In this document: positions 61,262 through 64,000 of the stretch, piece after piece
How the letters are laid out: every line of letters starts with the position of its first letter
Numbering within the stretch: position 1 is the first letter of the stretch
Origin: Candidatus Pacearchaeota archaeon
Lineage (GTDB): Archaea; Nanobdellota; Nanobdellia; Pacearchaeales; GW2011-AR1
Reading direction: 5' to 3'
Length of the DNA stretch: 64,000 bases
Assembly (NCBI GenBank): GCA_023144035.1
Contig: JAGLGM010000001.1
Coordinates: 237,764-301,763, forward strand
Made by a program: the position numbers and the translations under genes
The notes under the pieces: model-generated
What the model was told of the DNA's origin: nothing
Database searches by the model: none
Seen by the model: only the letters and a program-made list of their open reading frames with translations

Positions 61262-63925
61262 TTAATTAGGATATTTTCTAACTGCATATCCTCCTGGAGA
61301 AACTTTTCTAACAGGAGGTCTCCCTATTTGACCAGTACGAACTTCTTGAGGCCTTCCAGGTGCTCTTTTTGGTCCAGGTCTATGCATAGGTGGAATTCTT
61401 CTATTTGGAGGAGGCATTGAACCTCTTTTTTCTTTGTAATATATTTTAAATAAAACAATTATTATTAATAAAATTAAAAGTGAAACAACTCCAATTATAA
61501 GTGGCAACATCCATTTATTAGATGCATCATCTGCTGTACAATCTTCAGGACAATTTGATTCATCTTCATTATACCCACAATAACCATTTCCACAATATCT
61601 TAAATCTTCATCATCTGGAGAAGGGCTTGGAGTGATTGGAGCAATATAACCACACAATCCATTAATTTTAGATTGAATATCCCATTGATAATCAGAACCA
61701 CATTTAAGAGGAAATTCTCCTTGGCAAGAATTATTTCCAATATCAAAACACTTCACACCACATTCATCTAAAACAATTCCTTTTTTATCCCATTTTAAGT
61801 CACTTCCACATTCATAAAAAGTATATCCTGAACAATATTCATCACCTTCTTCAAGGCATGGAGTATCTTCTGGGCTTTCTTCGCATTCTCCTGTTGGGCT
61901 TGAATCATAACCGTCTTCACAAATACATTCAGAATTACAATTTGTTGTTCCAGGTACAGACCAATCACACTCTTCATAAGAATCTAATTCATAAATATTA
62001 TTTCCACAATAATCAGGTTCTGTAATTAAAAATAATGAAAAATGATTTGTCTTGAAAACATAATCATAAACTTTTGGTACAGCAGTTGCAGAAATAACCG
62101 GATCAGCAATAAAATCCCAATCTGATTTGGTTTTTTCAACATAAATTTTAAGATCTTCTAAAGGCCATGTAAATTCACTCTCATTTAAAGTAATATTTAA
62201 ATCAGCACCAAGATCTGGATTATTTGAAGTAATATTTAAAACTTTTATGACTTTCCTTCCTTGAATATTAAACTCATAACCTAAAGGTAATTCATCTAAC
62301 ACTTCTCCAATTTCAAAAGTTAAGCCACATTCTGCCTTAATTGATCTAAGATATTTTTTAATATTTTCATCTGTAATTCTTAAATCTCCCCAACTATAAT
62401 CTTTTACACATTCAGGAGTAGGAGTAGTACAACCTGGTAAAAAATTAATCTTAGATACACACCCCACTGGATCACTAACACACTCTAACACATCTTCATC
62501 TGCACACCAAGTAAAACCACTGTCAGTACACCTTTCACAAGTCAAATATTGTCCTGGACCTTCTGTTATTTCTTCAATACAAGCACCATCAACACAACCA
62601 TTTGGACAATTAACAATTTCATAAACTTTCTTTCCTTCTTCACAAAAATACTCCATAACACCGCAATTATCTCCTGCACAATTCCAAGTTTCTGAATTTG
62701 AAGGCAAATTTAAACATTTTTCTTCATAAGTCATAAAATACCCTAAACCAGAATAAACATTAACATCTCCTTTGTTAAAATAATCAATTGACTGATCTTC
62801 TAAACCATCAGTTTCAAAGCAATCTTCTCCTGCAATACAAGAATATGCAGAAGCTCCACCTTTATCACTATCGCTACAATCTTCTCCTTCAGCAGAACAA
62901 TAATTCTCTCCTTCTTCTAAATCAACACACCATACTCCTCCTGCAGTTTTACAAGATTCACAAAAATCAATTTCAGAACAAGATTCTACAGAAACTCCCT
63001 CCTCTGGGTCTCCACAATGCTCATCACTCTCTGCACACCAATTATTTAATCCAGGTTCAATACACCATACACCGTTTTCAGCCTGACAAGAATCACAATT
63101 ATCTATAATTATAACGCAAGCACCATCAAAACAACCATTTGGACAATCATATCCTTTCATACTTGGAGAAGTACCATAAAACCCACAAGACGCTTCATTT
63201 AATCTTAAAGACTCTAAAACTGGTTCCAAATTAGCCCCTATACAATAATCATAAAGTATTTTATTAATCCCTTCTGAAGAAATATACTCTATATAACCTT
63301 TATTATAATAATCTAAATTATCGTTATCATAACAAGTTTCATCTGGTCCTAAGCCTTCTTCTTCTGATCCAGGAGCTCCTTCTGGATCATTACAAAAATT
63401 TGTAGGAGTTCCCCCATTACTCTCACACGCAACATCATTCAAAACACACGAAGATTCTCCTCCATCTTCAACACACCATGTCCAGCCATTAGAGTTACAA
63501 ACATTACAAATTCTAAAAAAATCACAATAAAAAGCAGAAACTGATACTTCCCATTCAAAACATGCATCATTATCTTCTGCACACCAATCATCCTCATTTG
63601 ATTCAAGGCACCAAACCCTTCCTTCACTTCTGCAAGAAGCACAATCTGTTAATAAAGAGATATCAGGAGAAGGACAAGTTCTTAAAACATCACCACCACC
63701 CCATCCACATTCTTCCAAACCTGCTGCGCACCAATCAATTGATCCAACACACCATTCACCTCCAGCATCTTGACAAGAATCACAAGTATCAAAATCTAAA
63801 CCTACTTCCCCAGTAATCTCTGCTTTTTTAAATAAATCAGAAAACCAACCAGCACTTATTAAAGATAAACATAAAACTAAAATAAAACTAAAACAAATTA
63901 AACTTAAACCAACACTCTTTTTCAT
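61262..63925 (-). CDS. Modular Cys-rich surface protein with C-terminal membrane anchor (887 aa)
   Basis: Signal peptide MKKSVGLSLICFSFILVLCL, then KKAEITGEV as in the paralogue at 53144. Six modules of PSI-like pattern follow: C-x2-C-x4-G-x1-2-WC...C...C, for example CDSCQDAGGEWC and CDSCQAENGVWC, plus CPNGCFDGAC repeats. A beta domain (about 520-640) ends HFSLFLITEPDYC, like PGF-pre-PGF ends. After more Cys modules come a membrane span (about 803-826) and a Pro/Arg-rich cytoplasmic tail (PPPNRRIPPMHRPGPKRAPG). Probably an adhesin or envelope receptor. Confidence 0.72.
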   Translation of the reverse strand: MKKSVGLSLICFSFILVLCLSLISAGWFSDLFKKAEITGEVGLDFDTCDSCQDAGGEWCVGSIDWCAAGLEECGWGGGDVLRTCPSPDISLLTDCASCRSEGRVWCLESNEDDWCAEDNDACFEWEVSVSAFYCDFFRICNVCNSNGWTWCVEDGGESSCVLNDVACESNGGTPTNFCNDPEGAPGSEEEGLGPDETCYDNDNLDYYNKGYIEYISSEGINKILYDYCIGANLEPVLESLRLNEASCGFYGTSPSMKGYDCPNGCFDGACVIIIDNCDSCQAENGVWCIEPGLNNWCAESDEHCGDPEEGVSVESCSEIDFCESCKTAGGVWCVDLEEGENYCSAEGEDCSDSDKGGASAYSCIAGEDCFETDGLEDQSIDYFNKGDVNVYSGLGYFMTYEEKCLNLPSNSETWNCAGDNCGVMEYFCEEGKKVYEIVNCPNGCVDGACIEEITEGPGQYLTCERCTDSGFTWCADEDVLECVSDPVGCVSKINFLPGCTTPTPECVKDYSWGDLRITDENIKKYLRSIKAECGLTFEIGEVLDELPLGYEFNIQGRKVIKVLNITSNNPDLGADLNITLNESEFTWPLEDLKIYVEKTKSDWDFIADPVISATAVPKVYDYVFKTNHFSLFLITEPDYCGNNIYELDSYEECDWSVPGTTNCNSECICEDGYDSSPTGECEESPEDTPCLEEGDEYCSGYTFYECGSDLKWDKKGIVLDECGVKCFDIGNNSCQGEFPLKCGSDYQWDIQSKINGLCGYIAPITPSPSPDDEDLRYCGNGYCGYNEDESNCPEDCTADDASNKWMLPLIIGVVSLLILLIIIVLFKIYYKEKRGSMPPPNRRIPPMHRPGPKRAPGRPQEVRTGQIGRPPVRKVSPGGYAVRKYPN

Positions 63926-63960
63926 AATTAATTTAATAAAAATAACTTTTTAAATATTTA

Positions 63961-64000
63961 TGTCAGGCATAACTTTATCTTAAAGGAAAGTTTAGTAAAA
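63961..64000 (+). repeat. Copy of the tandem-repeat unit at the window edge
   Basis: TGTCAGGCATAACTTTATCT then TAAAGGAAAGTTTAGTAAAA matches one unit of the array at 10224-10470 (CAGGCATGACCTTATCTTAAAGGAAAGTTTGGTAA). It contains the same BRE/TATA-like GGAAAG-TTTAGTAA. It likely precedes a gene just outside the window. This shows the family is dispersed in the genome. Confidence 0.65.

Overview
The window is a stretch of an AT-rich archaeal chromosome. The domain is certain: it encodes TFB, aIF2-alpha, aEF1B, Nop10, eL42, eS1, eS8, uS15, RadA, a GINS subunit, SRP54/FtsY, archaeal-type phosphoglycerate mutase, endonuclease Q, Bud32 and a tRNA-Thr with an intron at the canonical archaeal position. 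Small proteins, short intergenic spaces, many short membrane proteins with a KKAQ/NKGQ-like N-terminus, and large Cys-rich surface proteins carrying an 'AEITGEV' motif after the signal peptide point to a DPANN archaeon, most likely Pacearchaeota/Woesearchaeota. That placement is inference from style and content, not from a tree.

Layout. 1-1.2 kb: the 3' end of eS8, then TFB behind a duplicated TATA element. 1.2-10.2 kb: tRNA-Leu and an envelope operon with a 44-aa protein, a 608-aa pilin-like protein and a 2175-aa surface protein ending in an NlpC/P60-like domain. 10.2-12.1 kb: a tandem array of five ~47-bp repeats feeding tRNA-Val, then eL42, eS1 and tRNA-Thr; related sequence leads eS1 and reappears at the window's right edge. 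12.3-23.4 kb: small membrane proteins, UPF0145, GINS plus a DEDDh exonuclease, ApgM, FtsY, an MFS carrier, a triad-less HIT-like protein, SRP54, and Bud32 with a duplicated N-terminus. 23.5-33.3 kb: tRNA-Gln with a duplicated 3' end, MinD-like ATPase, uS15-DHH phosphoesterase, aIF2-alpha-Nop10, TrmB regulator, a scar with a CorC fragment, a broken LAGLIDADG gene and a frameshifted winged-helix gene, EndoQ, a PGF-pre-PGF surface protein and NDK. 33.5-38.2 kb: RadA, a YdjM-like membrane protein, an RPA-like protein, a complete IS with terminal repeats and target duplication, aEF1B and a second triad-less HIT-like protein.

38.3-51.3 kb is a type IV filament (archaellum/pilus-like) locus: prepilin peptidase, about ten small pilin-like or single-span proteins, a TadC/FlaJ-like platform, a tiny zinc-ribbon protein, a TadA/FlaI-like ATPase, two divergent coiled-coil proteins, two paralogous polytopic membrane proteins and a PRC-barrel protein. 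51.3-64 kb: a repeat-filled divergent promoter region, an M50-like protein without HExxH, an IS200-type element, two Cys-rich surface proteins sharing near-identical leader DNA, a Hef-type helicase interrupted by a 519-residue LAGLIDADG intein and followed by a separate ERCC4-type nuclease, a decayed toxin-antitoxin pair and an arginase-family ureohydrolase.

The most unusual items are the tandem promoter-like or hairpin repeat array, the many-pilin filament locus, the giant NlpC-like envelope protein operon, the split Hef with an intein, and the modular PSI-like Cys-repeat surface proteins.
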